From Dyadobacter frigoris (GTDB taxonomy: Bacteria > Bacteroidota > Bacteroidia > Cytophagales > Spirosomataceae): a stretch of DNA of 64,000 bases. The stretch spans positions 1 through 64,000 of the forward strand of contig NZ_SZVO01000001.1 of the NCBI RefSeq assembly GCF_005280585.1, given 5' to 3'. The translations under genes were made by a program, and so were the position numbers. This document shows positions 41,972 to 50,999 of this stretch, in pieces. Below the pieces are notes generated by a model. That model was given only the letters and a program-made list of their open reading frames with translations, made no database searches and was not told the DNA's origin. Position 1 is the stretch's first letter. Each line of letters starts with the position of its first letter.

Positions 41972-43474
41972 ATGGGAATCAAAGCACTTTTGAGCCATCC
42001 TTTGGCTAAATATATCGTAGAAGAACAACAGAACTGGATAGCCAGAAGCACCCAAGTGCAGGAAGAATGGCGCGCGAAACTGGTTGAAAAAGCCATGAAA
42101 ACGCAGTTCGGAAAGGATCATTTTTTTAAAGATATTCATACTTATGAAGAGTTTAAAGAAGCAGTTCCGGTTCGTGATTACGAAGATTTGAAGGGTTATA
42201 TCACTCATCTTAAAGCGGGAGAATCTGACATTCTCTGGCCGGGAAAACCGCTTTATTTTGCCAAAACATCCGGTACAACTTCGGGTACCAAATATATTCC
42301 AATAACAAAGGAATCGATTCCAAATCATATCAATTCGGCCAGAAACGCCATTTTAAGTTATATTGCTGAAACCGGGAAAGCGGAATTTCTGGACAATAAA
42401 CTGATTTTTCTTTCAGGAAGTCCTGTGATGACAGAAACTGGTGGTGTACTAACCGGACGTTTGTCGGGCATATCCAATCACCACGTTCCTGCCTATTTAC
42501 GGGCTAATCAATTACCAAGTTACGAGACCAATTGTATTGAAGATTGGGAAACAAAACTGGACAAAATCATTGATGAAACGATAGACCAACCCATGTCGCT
42601 GATCTCCGGAATTCCTCCCTGGGTCCAGATGTATTTTGACAGGATTATTGACAAAACGGGAAAGAAGATCAAAGACGTTTTTCCTGACTTCTCTCTCTTT
42701 ATTTATGGTGGCGTAAACTTTGAACCGTATCGGGCAAAACTTTATGAATCGATTGGAAAAAGAATTGATTCGATTGAATTGTATCCTGCATCTGAGGGTT
42801 TTTTCGCTTATCAGGATTCTCAGAAGGAAGAAGGGCTGCTTTTGCTGTTAAATTCAGGTATCTTTTTCGAATTTATTCCGGTTGAAAACTTTTTTGATGA
42901 ACATCCTAAAAGACTTTCGATCAAAGAGGTTGAGATTGGTAAAAATTATGCGGTTGTCGTAAGTAGTAATGCCGGCCTTTGGGGTTATTCCATTGGTGAT
43001 ACCATCAAGTTTGTTTCAACCGATCCATATCGGATTTTAGTAACCGGAAGAATCAAACATTTTATTTCTGCTTTTGGAGAACATGTTATTGGTGAAGAAA
43101 TTGAAAAAGCACTTCGTTATGCCATGGAACGCCATCCGGAAGTGGAAGTTGTTGAATTTACCGTTGCACCTATGGTGACGCCAAACCAGGGAAGTTTGCC
43201 CTATCACGAATGGTTTGTCGAGTTTGCAAAAATGCCCGTAAATATGGAGCAATTTGTGAGCGACATTGACCGGAGGCTTACAGAATTAAATGTTTATTAC
43301 GATGATTTAATTAAAGGGAGCATTTTACGGCAGTTGGTAATGACTCCGTTACGTAAAAATTCCTTTATTGATTATATGAGAGCCAGCGGTAAATTGGGCG
43401 GGCAAAATAAAGTACCCAGACTTTCCAACGACCGGAATATTGCGGATGCGTTGACGAAGATTAATTCGTTGTAA
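41972..43474 (+). CDS. GH3 family acyl-adenylate/amido synthetase-like protein
   Basis: A 500-residue member of the GH3 family, known from plants as enzymes that adenylate hormones such as auxin or jasmonate and conjugate them to amino acids. ATP motifs: FAKTSGTTSGTKYIPIT near 96-112, YGGVNFEPYRAKLYESIG, LYPASEGFFAYQDSQ and YSIGDTIKFVSTDPYRILVTGR near 330-351. The full adenylate-forming fold is present. Bacterial GH3 proteins are widespread in Bacteroidota, with unknown substrates. It lies 19 bases before dxr in the same direction and may be cotranscribed, but no isoprenoid role is known. Confidence 0.88.
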   Translation: MGIKALLSHPLAKYIVEEQQNWIARSTQVQEEWRAKLVEKAMKTQFGKDHFFKDIHTYEEFKEAVPVRDYEDLKGYITHLKAGESDILWPGKPLYFAKTSGTTSGTKYIPITKESIPNHINSARNAILSYIAETGKAEFLDNKLIFLSGSPVMTETGGVLTGRLSGISNHHVPAYLRANQLPSYETNCIEDWETKLDKIIDETIDQPMSLISGIPPWVQMYFDRIIDKTGKKIKDVFPDFSLFIYGGVNFEPYRAKLYESIGKRIDSIELYPASEGFFAYQDSQKEEGLLLLLNSGIFFEFIPVENFFDEHPKRLSIKEVEIGKNYAVVVSSNAGLWGYSIGDTIKFVSTDPYRILVTGRIKHFISAFGEHVIGEEIEKALRYAMERHPEVEVVEFTVAPMVTPNQGSLPYHEWFVEFAKMPVNMEQFVSDIDRRLTELNVYYDDLIKGSILRQLVMTPLRKNSFIDYMRASGKLGGQNKVPRLSNDRNIADALTKINSL

Positions 43475-43493
43475 GTCTTTTATTAAAGAAATC

Positions 43494-44657
43494 ATGTCAA
43501 AAAAAAGAATAGCCATTTTAGGCTCCACAGGGTCTATCGGTACGCAGGCTTTGGATGTTATCGAAGCCTATCCCGAAATTTTTTCTGTGGGAGTGCTCAC
43601 AGCTCAGAACAATGCTGATTTGCTGATTGAACAGGCAGTGAAGTTTTTGCCTAAGGTGGTCGTGATAGGCAATGAGTCGTTTTATGACAAAGTGTCTGCT
43701 GCACTTTCTTCCTTTCCCATAAAAGTATATGGTGGAAATTCTGCTTTGGTTTCTGTTGTAGAATCTGATTCCATCGATATCGTATTGACAGCAATGGTTG
43801 GTTACGCGGGTTTGTTGCCTACGATTCATGCTATAAAAGCAGGGAAAAATATTGCCTTGGCGAATAAGGAAACGCTGGTTGTTGCCGGAGAATTAATTAC
43901 TAATCTGGCCAAGGAAAATAATGTCAGTATTTATCCGGTAGATTCGGAGCACTCTGCGATTTTCCAGTGTTTGACAGGAGAAGGAAATAATCCGATTGAA
44001 AAAATAATCCTGACCGCATCAGGCGGACCGTTCAGAGGAAAAGAAAGTTCTTTTTTAGCTTCTGTTACCAAACAACAAGCGCTCAAACATCCCAATTGGA
44101 GCATGGGTGCAAAAATTACTATTGATTCCGCTACGCTGATGAACAAAGGTCTGGAAGTAATCGAAGCCAAATGGTTATTCGATCTTTCTGCCAGTCAGAT
44201 TGACGTGATCGTTCATCCGCAAAGTATTATTCATTCGATGGTACAGTTTGAAGATGGAAGCATTAAAGCGCAAATGGGTTTGCCGGATATGAAATTACCT
44301 ATTCAGTATGCACTTCATTATCCATATCGACTGAAATCATCTTTTCCAAGATTCGATTTTGCTGCGTATCCATCGTTAACATTTGAAAAACCGGATCTTG
44401 AAACTTTCCGGAACCTTGCCATTGCTTATCAGGCTTTGGAAAAAAGAGGAAATGCGGCTTGTATCGTGAATGCAGCCAATGAAATTGCAGTTGAAGCGTT
44501 CCTTCAGGACAGGATTGGATTTCTGGAAATTTCGGATGTGATCATAGAAAGCATCGCTAAAATTGGCTATGTTGAAAATCCGACCTATCTTGACTACGTG
44601 AATACCAATGAAGCTACAAGGCGCTTTGCTTTGGAAATGATACAAGTAAAAGTATAG
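43494..44657 (+). CDS. dxr: 1-deoxy-D-xylulose 5-phosphate reductoisomerase
   Basis: Converts DXP to MEP with NADPH, the second step of the MEP isoprenoid pathway. The 387-residue length is standard. NADPH motif ILGSTGSIGTQALDVIEAYP near 8-27, ALANKETLVVAGELI near 121-135, metal ligands in VDSEHSAIFQ (Asp149/Glu151 type), and GPFRGKESSF, SMGAKITIDSATLMNKGLEV and EAKWLF. It is followed with no gap by a small membrane-protein gene. The first pathway enzyme, dxs, is in this window at 5.4-7.4 kb. Confidence 0.97.
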   Translation: MSKKRIAILGSTGSIGTQALDVIEAYPEIFSVGVLTAQNNADLLIEQAVKFLPKVVVIGNESFYDKVSAALSSFPIKVYGGNSALVSVVESDSIDIVLTAMVGYAGLLPTIHAIKAGKNIALANKETLVVAGELITNLAKENNVSIYPVDSEHSAIFQCLTGEGNNPIEKIILTASGGPFRGKESSFLASVTKQQALKHPNWSMGAKITIDSATLMNKGLEVIEAKWLFDLSASQIDVIVHPQSIIHSMVQFEDGSIKAQMGLPDMKLPIQYALHYPYRLKSSFPRFDFAAYPSLTFEKPDLETFRNLAIAYQALEKRGNAACIVNAANEIAVEAFLQDRIGFLEISDVIIESIAKIGYVENPTYLDYVNTNEATRRFALEMIQVKV

Positions 44658-45107
44658 ATGAAAGGAATTTTTTTGAAATATATATCCGTTGCGCTAGCCA
44701 GTACGCTTAAATTTTTTGGAGGACCAATTACCGGCGTTATCTTAAACCTTACCTGGATTGAAACCGCACTTTGTTCCATTGCAGGTATGATGTTTAGCGT
44801 TTTGATTGTGACTTATGTCGGAAAAGGTATCCAGGCGCTTTTGAAAAAACATAGAAAAGCAGAGCCAAAAAGATTTAGTAAAACAAACCGGATGGCAGTA
44901 CGGATCTGGAAGAAATTCGGGATCATTGGTATTGCGCTTTTGACACCTCCGTTATTTACGCCGATTTTTGGAACTGCCCTGGCCGTAGCTTTCCGGGTTC
45001 CAAGAACTTCTATTTTTCTTTACATGACGTTAAGTGCGATAGGATGGGGATTTTTTATCTCCTACATCGCACATAAAATGACATTTATTCAGGAATGGAT
45101 AAAATAA
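44658..45107 (+). CDS. Small membrane protein of unknown function, coupled to dxr
   Basis: A 149-residue protein with three to four membrane spans (about 5-28, 36-60, 92-118, 122-142) and a basic cytoplasmic loop (KKHRKAEPKRFSKTNRMAVR). The segment GIIGIALLTPPLFTPIFGTA resembles the re-entrant Pro/Gly region of small DedA/multidrug-export-like membrane proteins, a weak similarity. The start codon follows the dxr stop directly, so translation is probably coupled. Function is not known. Confidence 0.65.
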   Translation: MKGIFLKYISVALASTLKFFGGPITGVILNLTWIETALCSIAGMMFSVLIVTYVGKGIQALLKKHRKAEPKRFSKTNRMAVRIWKKFGIIGIALLTPPLFTPIFGTALAVAFRVPRTSIFLYMTLSAIGWGFFISYIAHKMTFIQEWIK

Positions 45108-45109
45108 AA

Positions 45110-45133
45110 AAAGCGTACATAAATGCACGCTTT
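45110..45133. terminator. Terminator after the dxr operon
   Basis: AAAGCGTACAT (45110-45120) pairs with ATGCACGCTTT (45123-45133) with one mismatch and a two-base loop. It is short, but A-rich on the left and T-rich on the right, and sits two bases after the membrane-protein stop. It may also end the convergent glycosyltransferase transcript. Confidence 0.6.
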
Positions 45134-45156
45134 CTAAAAAAGATATTTTGTTGAGA

Positions 45157-45921
45157 TTATCTGCTAACCTCTTTTTTGGGAGCTACTGATTTTTTCATGT
45201 AGTCGCCACGGGAGAAGAATTTCTCAATGAAGCAATACATCAAAATAAAGAAATAGCGACTTCCCATTTCTTTGATCTTCAATTTTGACTCGCCATATTT
45301 CCGGTTTGTCCAGCTATTGGGTACAACAGCATAGTTGTAACCACGAACGATTGCCTTTAAAGGAAGCTCAATCGTAAGGTTGAAATGCGGCGCAAGGAAG
45401 GGTTTAATACCGTCAATGGTTTCTCTTTTGTATAATTTGAAAGCGTTGGTCGTATCATTGTATTTGATACCCATCACCACTCTGACGATAAGATTGGCAA
45501 CCCGGTTGATTACTTTTTTCAACGCCGGATAATCAATCACTTTTCCACCTTTTTCCCAGCGTGACCCGAAAACACAATCATAATCGCCTTCCAGCATCTT
45601 GAAATAATACTTTACAAGATCCTCAGGATCATCGGATAAGTCGGCCATAAATACCGCCACACAATCGCCGGAAAAACGTTCAAGACCATAACGTACTGCA
45701 TATCCAAAACCATTCGGTCCAAGATTGGTCTGATAAACCAGCGTTGGAATTTCGATGGAAAGCTCATCCAAAACACGTACGGTACCGTCCTTTGAATTGT
45801 CATTCGTTACGAAAATTTCGTGCGGAATATTGTACTTCTTCAAGGTTTTGTAAAGAGACCTTAAAGTATCAGTGATCGATTCTTCTTCGTTATATGCTGG
45901 TATTACAACACTTAGCTTCAT
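45157..45921 (-). CDS. Family 2 glycosyltransferase (dolichol-phosphate-sugar synthase-like)
   Basis: A 254-residue GT-A glycosyltransferase: MKLSVVIPAYNEEESITDTL at the start, FVTNDNSKDGTVRVLDE as nucleotide site, VAVFMADLSDDPEDLVKYYF with a divergent DxD-like acidic motif (DLSDD) near 90-108, and NRKYGESKLKIKEMG at the end. It resembles DPM1-type enzymes that load sugar on polyprenyl phosphate, though without membrane spans. It is last in a minus-strand cluster with two more GT2 genes, a PhyH dioxygenase, a propeller protein and a methyltransferase. Confidence 0.87.
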   Translation of the reverse strand: MKLSVVIPAYNEEESITDTLRSLYKTLKKYNIPHEIFVTNDNSKDGTVRVLDELSIEIPTLVYQTNLGPNGFGYAVRYGLERFSGDCVAVFMADLSDDPEDLVKYYFKMLEGDYDCVFGSRWEKGGKVIDYPALKKVINRVANLIVRVVMGIKYNDTTNAFKLYKRETIDGIKPFLAPHFNLTIELPLKAIVRGYNYAVVPNSWTNRKYGESKLKIKEMGSRYFFILMYCFIEKFFSRGDYMKKSVAPKKEVSR

Positions 45922-45959
45922 CTATATTCGGATTGAAAAACAGTACAAATTAAAGAGTA

Positions 45960-46799
45960 TTATATTGAACTGCCAATTTTTTCTAGTTTTCGTAGTTGTT
46001 CGCCATAGTTGGCAACGGTCTTGATAATTGTAACATCGTACTTTTTATCAAGCCAAAGGTTTACATTTTCAAACATTTCTTTTCGGTTTTTCAAAAACCA
46101 TACATTAACATTGGAATGCACATTACTAAGGCCGGCACTGTGTTTTCGATACACGCCCATGGTTTCAGGTAGGTAGCCAATTTTCCCTTTTGCAGCAAGC
46201 TGAATACTTAATGCCCAGTCGCCCGCGGCAGCAAGCGCATGCCAGGGAGCAAAATCTTCTGTCAGGAAATAATTCCGGTACATCCAGCTGGCAGTGGCCA
46301 TAAACCACCGATCCTGAAGAATATCATCAATCGTGGAAACCAGTGGTTGTGAATTTTTATTAAACGTATGACTGGGCGATCCGTCTTCGTAAGTTACCAG
46401 CATATTGTGGTGACATATGGCAAAATCCGGATGCGAATCCAAAAAATCAACCTGTTTTTGTAGTTTATGCGGATCCGTCCAATAATCATCACCTTCACAC
46501 ATCGCCACATATTCGCCTTTGCAGGCTTTCAGTAATTGCAATACATTATTTCTTCCGGCAAATTCCCGCGGGTTATCTGGTCCCTGATTTTCTTTGTGCA
46601 AATAAGCTTTTATTATTTCAGGATATTGCTCAGCGTATTTTTGAATAATTTGCTGGGAATTGTCTGTGGAGGCATCATCACCTATTACAATTTCAAACGT
46701 AAAATCAGTTTCCTGCATGAGCGCGCCTTTCAGCATGTGCTCAATATATTCTTCGTGATTAAATGTCGGAACACAAACAGAAACTTTGATCATAGCCAT
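45960..46799 (-). CDS. Family 2 glycosyltransferase
   Basis: A 279-residue GT2 enzyme: VSVCVPTFNHEEYIEHML, then FEIVIGDDASTDNSQQII and YVAMCEGDDYWTDPHKLQKQ near 95-114 with the GDD metal motif. It shares the run DPHKLQKQVDFLDSHPDFA and TYEDGSPS with its upstream neighbour, so the two are tandem paralogues. The donor and acceptor sugars cannot be read. It probably adds a sugar to a surface glycan. Confidence 0.88.
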   Translation of the reverse strand: MAMIKVSVCVPTFNHEEYIEHMLKGALMQETDFTFEIVIGDDASTDNSQQIIQKYAEQYPEIIKAYLHKENQGPDNPREFAGRNNVLQLLKACKGEYVAMCEGDDYWTDPHKLQKQVDFLDSHPDFAICHHNMLVTYEDGSPSHTFNKNSQPLVSTIDDILQDRWFMATASWMYRNYFLTEDFAPWHALAAAGDWALSIQLAAKGKIGYLPETMGVYRKHSAGLSNVHSNVNVWFLKNRKEMFENVNLWLDKKYDVTIIKTVANYGEQLRKLEKIGSSI

Positions 46800-46813
46800 T
46801 CAGAATAGATTTT

Positions 46814-47788
46814 TCAATGACTTGATTGACGAAAGCGGTATGGTAACAGGGCTACAAAACTATAAGCACTCATTAACCATCTTGGCAAAATATAATCACG
46901 GGTAACTTCCTTGCATTCAGTTAAATCCGCGCCTTTAAGAAAAAGATAATTTGCAGCCAGCCCAGCCTTCCTGAAGTAACTTCTTGACATTTGTTTGGCA
47001 TCCAGCAACATACGATAATATCTCGCAATGTTTTTTCGCAAAGATTTATCAAACTGATGATTCGTTTCTTCATTGATACCTTTATACATCATAATCCGGT
47101 TACGCAAAAAACGTACATCGCGGTAATGATCTTTAAAGCTGGCTCCGCCTTTATTTTTTCTATAAACTGACATAACACCCGGAACATATCCGATCGGGCC
47201 ATTTTTTGCCAGAATCACATAACGGGGAATATCTCCGCTCGTTGATTTCAAAAACCACTCAGGATAATACATCAAATGATTTTTAAACATCACAGCCGAA
47301 GTCGCCATGAACCAGATCTCATCTTCTCCGATGAGATCTTCCATTTCAATTTTTTTCTTCTGATCAGGCGGGTTTACTTCAACAGAAGGTGATCCGTCTT
47401 CATAAGTAATAAGTGCATTGTGAAAACAGGCAGAATAATCAGGATGTGAATCCATGAAATCGACCTGCTTCTGAAGCTTGGTAACGTCGGTCCAGTAATC
47501 ATCACCATCCAAAGGTGCAATGTACTTGCCGTCAGCCAGTTTTAGTGTTTCAATTGTATTGAAAAGACCGTTCTGCCCAAGATTTTTGGAATGCAGAACG
47601 GCCTTTACTTTTCCGGGATACCGGTTTTGATAATCTAAAATAATATCTCTCGCTCCATCGGTTGAGAAGTCGTCGCCTACAAGTATTTCGTAATCAAAAT
47701 TTGTCGTTTGATTCAAAGCACTTTCTATCGTTTTACCAATAAAAGCGGCCTGGTTGAACGTAAGTATAACTACACTTACCTTATTCAT
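46814..47788 (-). CDS. Family 2 glycosyltransferase
   Basis: A 324-residue GT2 enzyme: VSVVILTFNQAAFIGKTIES, ILVGDDFSTDGARDII, YIAPLDGDDYWTDVTKLQKQ near 90-109, then VDFMDSHPDYSACFHNALIT. It is 45 residues longer than its downstream paralogue, with a C-terminal extension rich in aromatic residues. It stands 14 bases upstream of that paralogue, surely in the same operon. Confidence 0.88.
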   Translation of the reverse strand: MNKVSVVILTFNQAAFIGKTIESALNQTTNFDYEILVGDDFSTDGARDIILDYQNRYPGKVKAVLHSKNLGQNGLFNTIETLKLADGKYIAPLDGDDYWTDVTKLQKQVDFMDSHPDYSACFHNALITYEDGSPSVEVNPPDQKKKIEMEDLIGEDEIWFMATSAVMFKNHLMYYPEWFLKSTSGDIPRYVILAKNGPIGYVPGVMSVYRKNKGGASFKDHYRDVRFLRNRIMMYKGINEETNHQFDKSLRKNIARYYRMLLDAKQMSRSYFRKAGLAANYLFLKGADLTECKEVTRDYILPRWLMSAYSFVALLPYRFRQSSH

Positions 47789-47859
47789 AATGTTCTACTG
47801 TCAATGGATTAGCTGATATTCTTCACGTTTCGTCACAAAATGGCAAAGCCATTACTTTC

Positions 47860-48678
47860 TCAGCTAAATACGTGCTGTAATTGCTGCACGCTAGGGAAAT
47901 CCGGCGTCACAAGTTCCTTTTCAGGAGCGTAAATATAAGCCATCGGGTATCCGCGCTCAATGAATGTTGGCTCGTCAAGATTGTTATACCGCAACTGAAC
48001 CGACCAGCGGATATTATTGGTAATGTTATTTCCGGACTGATGTACCAGAAAAGCAGAAAAGATCAGAATATCACCCACTGAAAATTCTGTCTGAACAAAA
48101 TCTTCATCTTTAATTCCGGCAGTGATTCCACCTTGGTAACCAGAAGTATTGGATTCTTTCAAACCCGTTTTATGGCTTCCCGGAATGACCTGCAAAGCGC
48201 CAATATCAGCACCTGCATCAACCATTGGAAACCAGATTACCGTGCTATCCAAAGATCCCTGGCCTGTGCGCCAGTCCTGATGTGCATCCAGTTTCCAGTG
48301 TTTGCTGCCATCTTTTGACAAAAAACGACTGTTAAACTGCATCGCAGGACGTGCTCCGATAATTGGATTTGATATACCAACTTGCTTCAACAAATTTTCA
48401 ATTTGCGGATCAACACCCAGTCTGTGTAAAGAAAATGAATGCTGAACCGTTTTTCCTGTATTGACAAAAGCGTTGAAATCCTTTTCAAAAAACTCGAACA
48501 TTGAATTTTCAAAAGCATCTTTATCGTTAATATCAACAGAAACGCCTGTTACTCTTTTTATCTGGGCAGCAAAAATTTTGCGTGCCTCGGTATAAATTGA
48601 ATTGATTAAATCTTTATCTAAAAAATTACGAAGGATAACAAACCCGTCGTTGTTAAATTGCTGCTGAAGTGTGCTCAT
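47860..48678 (-). CDS. Phytanoyl-CoA dioxygenase (PhyH) family protein
   Basis: A 272-residue Fe(II)/2-oxoglutarate-dependent oxygenase. It begins QFNNDGFVILRNFLDKDLIN; the iron triad is HQD in KLDAHQDWRTGQG (near 127-139) and the distal His in FLVHQSGNNITNNIRWSVQL (near 209-228); the Arg after it would bind 2-oxoglutarate. The family hydroxylates diverse small molecules. Among glycosyltransferases it may oxidise a sugar, lipid or nucleotide-sugar. The exact substrate is unknown. The gap to the next gene upstream (about 190 bases) may hold a promoter. Confidence 0.85.
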   Translation of the reverse strand: MSTLQQQFNNDGFVILRNFLDKDLINSIYTEARKIFAAQIKRVTGVSVDINDKDAFENSMFEFFEKDFNAFVNTGKTVQHSFSLHRLGVDPQIENLLKQVGISNPIIGARPAMQFNSRFLSKDGSKHWKLDAHQDWRTGQGSLDSTVIWFPMVDAGADIGALQVIPGSHKTGLKESNTSGYQGGITAGIKDEDFVQTEFSVGDILIFSAFLVHQSGNNITNNIRWSVQLRYNNLDEPTFIERGYPMAYIYAPEKELVTPDFPSVQQLQHVFS

Positions 48679-48867
48679 CTTGTTGTTTATTTTAGATTTA
48701 TAAAATGAAAAACAAATTGCAAAACTGATATTTTAAATTTACATAACTGACTGGTAATTAAATGTTTAAATTTATTTTTACAGCAATCTCAATTTGTTAA
48801 TCGCAAATTTATAATTCTTTTTGTAGTCAGATAATGACTTTGGTTATTCTTTTTTGTGATCGGGAAA

Positions 48868-49803
48868 TTAATCTTCCCAAACAGCATAGGCAAATCCTGC
48901 CGCCCCGAAACCATTACCATTATACAGCAAATATTTCTTGCCGTTATGTTCATAATAGTTGGCGTAGTTGATCATCTGGTAATCGAAATCTTCCGGATTT
49001 TCTGATTTTGCAATTCCTACCAGATTGTCTTTGCGTTCCCAGGTTTCCCCATCCGTTGATTCTGCATAACCCAAACGATAACTTTGGTTACGGTCCGTGC
49101 GGTAATCCGTTGCATTTCTGTAAGAATAGTACATTTTGTAAATGTCATTTTCTTTAAAAACACTCGGACGACCAACTGCGTGAAGGAAATCGTCAAAATC
49201 AAGTGTTGGAATATCGCTGATATCCCAGTGAATTCCATCTTTTGAAGTGGCCGATTGCCCACGATAAAATGGCTCAGGATAACCGTGGATATATTCGCAT
49301 TTATGTCCAGAAATGTACCACATTCTCCAGGTTCCGTCGTCTTCACGTAAAACAGAAGGTTGTGCAGCCCAGATCGGATTTTGAATACTGCGGTCCATGA
49401 TCGGGCCTTTGAACATTTTTTCAAATGTTAATCCGCCATCTTTACTTACTGCCAGTCCCATCGACAAACGGTAAGAATTCCAGGTTCTGTTCCAGCCGGT
49501 GTAATAAAGCCAGATATCGCCATTTGGCATATCTACAAACCAGGCAGGCATTGCGCCCGTTTCATCATATTCTCCAGGACCGCCTAATTCAAGTACCGGT
49601 TTGTCATGGATATAAAGAATCTTTGTAGGATCTTCGTAATCTACGTCGATAAAAGTTGGTCTGGATTGACCGCTTGCATCGCGGGATGAAAAATAAACGC
49701 GTAAAAAATCTTTATGCTTGTAAGCGAACGGAACCTGTGCATGTGAAAGACTGTGCGGCAAAGTTCCATCCGGCTTGTATACTACTCCTTTTTTAACCCA
49801 CAT
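48868..49803 (-). CDS. Five-bladed beta-propeller protein, glycosidase-like (GH43/GH32-type fold)
   Basis: A 311-residue cytosolic protein with repeated propeller-blade motifs: FLRVYFSSRDASGQSRPTFI, GDIWLYYTGWNRTWNSYRLS, TWRMWYISGHKCEY, DIYKMYYSYRNATDYRTD and KKYLLYNGNGFGAAGFAYA. Such (Y/W)YxG and SxDG patterns are typical of the GH43/GH32/GH68/GH130 superfamily. No signal peptide is seen, so it may act on intracellular glycans, or be a non-catalytic relative in surface-glycan synthesis as is common in polysaccharide loci. No catalytic acids can be assigned with confidence. Confidence 0.75.
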   Translation of the reverse strand: MWVKKGVVYKPDGTLPHSLSHAQVPFAYKHKDFLRVYFSSRDASGQSRPTFIDVDYEDPTKILYIHDKPVLELGGPGEYDETGAMPAWFVDMPNGDIWLYYTGWNRTWNSYRLSMGLAVSKDGGLTFEKMFKGPIMDRSIQNPIWAAQPSVLREDDGTWRMWYISGHKCEYIHGYPEPFYRGQSATSKDGIHWDISDIPTLDFDDFLHAVGRPSVFKENDIYKMYYSYRNATDYRTDRNQSYRLGYAESTDGETWERKDNLVGIAKSENPEDFDYQMINYANYYEHNGKKYLLYNGNGFGAAGFAYAVWED

Positions 49804-49887
49804 ATTTTTATTGATTTCAAAAGTCTGCCTTGCGGCAAATTATTTACAACAAACTGATTTGCTGTAAAAGCAACTGCTAAATTTCTG

Positions 49888-50769
49888 TTAAGCTTCCGCT
49901 TTTTCAGCGCGCAAACGCCAGTTATCTACGAAATCCTTTCCAGGAATCGGAAGATCAATATCAACTTCCGGAGCTTTTGCAGTAACCGTGTATTCCATTA
50001 CATAAAAAGCATTCCCGAAAACATAGTGCAATTTGAAATTTTCAATATTTGCAGGAACATCTTCAATCGGTACCTCAGCACGGAAAAGCGGATTTGCTTT
50101 TAATAGAGTAGCATAAGTTGGTGTATTCCGTAACCACGGCGCAACACTTTCGTCGCCTACAACAACTTTTCCGCCCGGACGAACAACGCGGGTCAATTCA
50201 TCAAATGCTCTTTTTCTTTCAGAGAAAGTATTGATACCACCGAAATGGAACACAGCGTCAAAAGTATCGTCGGCAAATGGCAGATAAGAACCATTTCCTA
50301 AAAAGTAATGAACGTTAACATCGTCAGTAGAAAGTTTCTCCTGAGCAAGTTTCAGCATATTTGGAGATAAATCAGATAAAACCGCAGTTCCTCCTGGTTT
50401 TACTTTTTCCAAAATCAAAGCAGAATCTTTTCCCGTTCCGGCGCCTACTTCAAGCGCTTTCATACCTGGTTTCAAATCCATTAGATCAATGAAAAAGCGG
50501 CGTGTTGCTGCTTCATCCGAATGATTTAAAGTTTCAAAAACCCAGGAAACACCTTTGTCATAACGAAGGAATGCCTGGTCGTAAAGATATTGTTCGTGTG
50601 CGTCGCCTGGTAGTAACTCCTTAGGATAAAGCATGTTGACAATACCTGTGTCGCCTACTTCATATATTGTACCATCTTCACTGGTAAGCGTTTTGCCGTC
50701 TTCGGCGATTGTTAATGGACTGCCGGTAAGCGGACAAACCAACGCTTTAAGAAAATCCTGATGCGTCAT
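49888..50769 (-). CDS. SAM-dependent methyltransferase with Trm112-like N-terminus
   Basis: A 293-residue class I methyltransferase. The N-terminus (FLKALVCPLTGSPLTI ... GDTGIVNMLYP) resembles a Trm112-like zinc-ribbon domain that has lost most Cys residues. The Rossmann motif I is ALEVGAGTGKDSALILEKV near 103-121, followed by LSDLSPNMLKLAQEKL and FDAVFHFGGINTFSERKRAF, then VVRPGGKVVVGDES. The substrate is unknown; cluster context suggests methylation of a glycan or lipid precursor. It is the first gene of the minus-strand run and has a TAATTTTG -7 candidate at 50800-50807. Confidence 0.85.
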   Translation of the reverse strand: MTHQDFLKALVCPLTGSPLTIAEDGKTLTSEDGTIYEVGDTGIVNMLYPKELLPGDAHEQYLYDQAFLRYDKGVSWVFETLNHSDEAATRRFFIDLMDLKPGMKALEVGAGTGKDSALILEKVKPGGTAVLSDLSPNMLKLAQEKLSTDDVNVHYFLGNGSYLPFADDTFDAVFHFGGINTFSERKRAFDELTRVVRPGGKVVVGDESVAPWLRNTPTYATLLKANPLFRAEVPIEDVPANIENFKLHYVFGNAFYVMEYTVTAKAPEVDIDLPIPGKDFVDNWRLRAEKAEA

Positions 50770-50925
50770 TACGTTTTTTGCTATATTGATGTGTTAAGCC
50801 AAAATTACTTTTTTTTCTTAGAAGTACTTTAAAATTAGGCATTGATGTTACTAAAAGGACTATATAAATCTTCTGATTTTTATCAATCCTTGGTTTTCCT
50901 GATTCTGCCCGATTCTATTTCTTCG

Positions 50926-50933
50926 TACCTTTG
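50926..50933 (+). promoter_or_regulatory. -7 element of M20 amidohydrolase gene
   Basis: TACCTTTG fits TAnnTTTG. Transcription from about 50940 would exclude the in-frame start at 50931 and support ATG 51000. The -33 region is poor. Confidence 0.45.
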
Positions 50934-50999
50934 CCGGGCTTATGCCGGAATAACAATGAATTCTGGTATGCGCATAGTATTCATTTTCTCTTTGTATAT

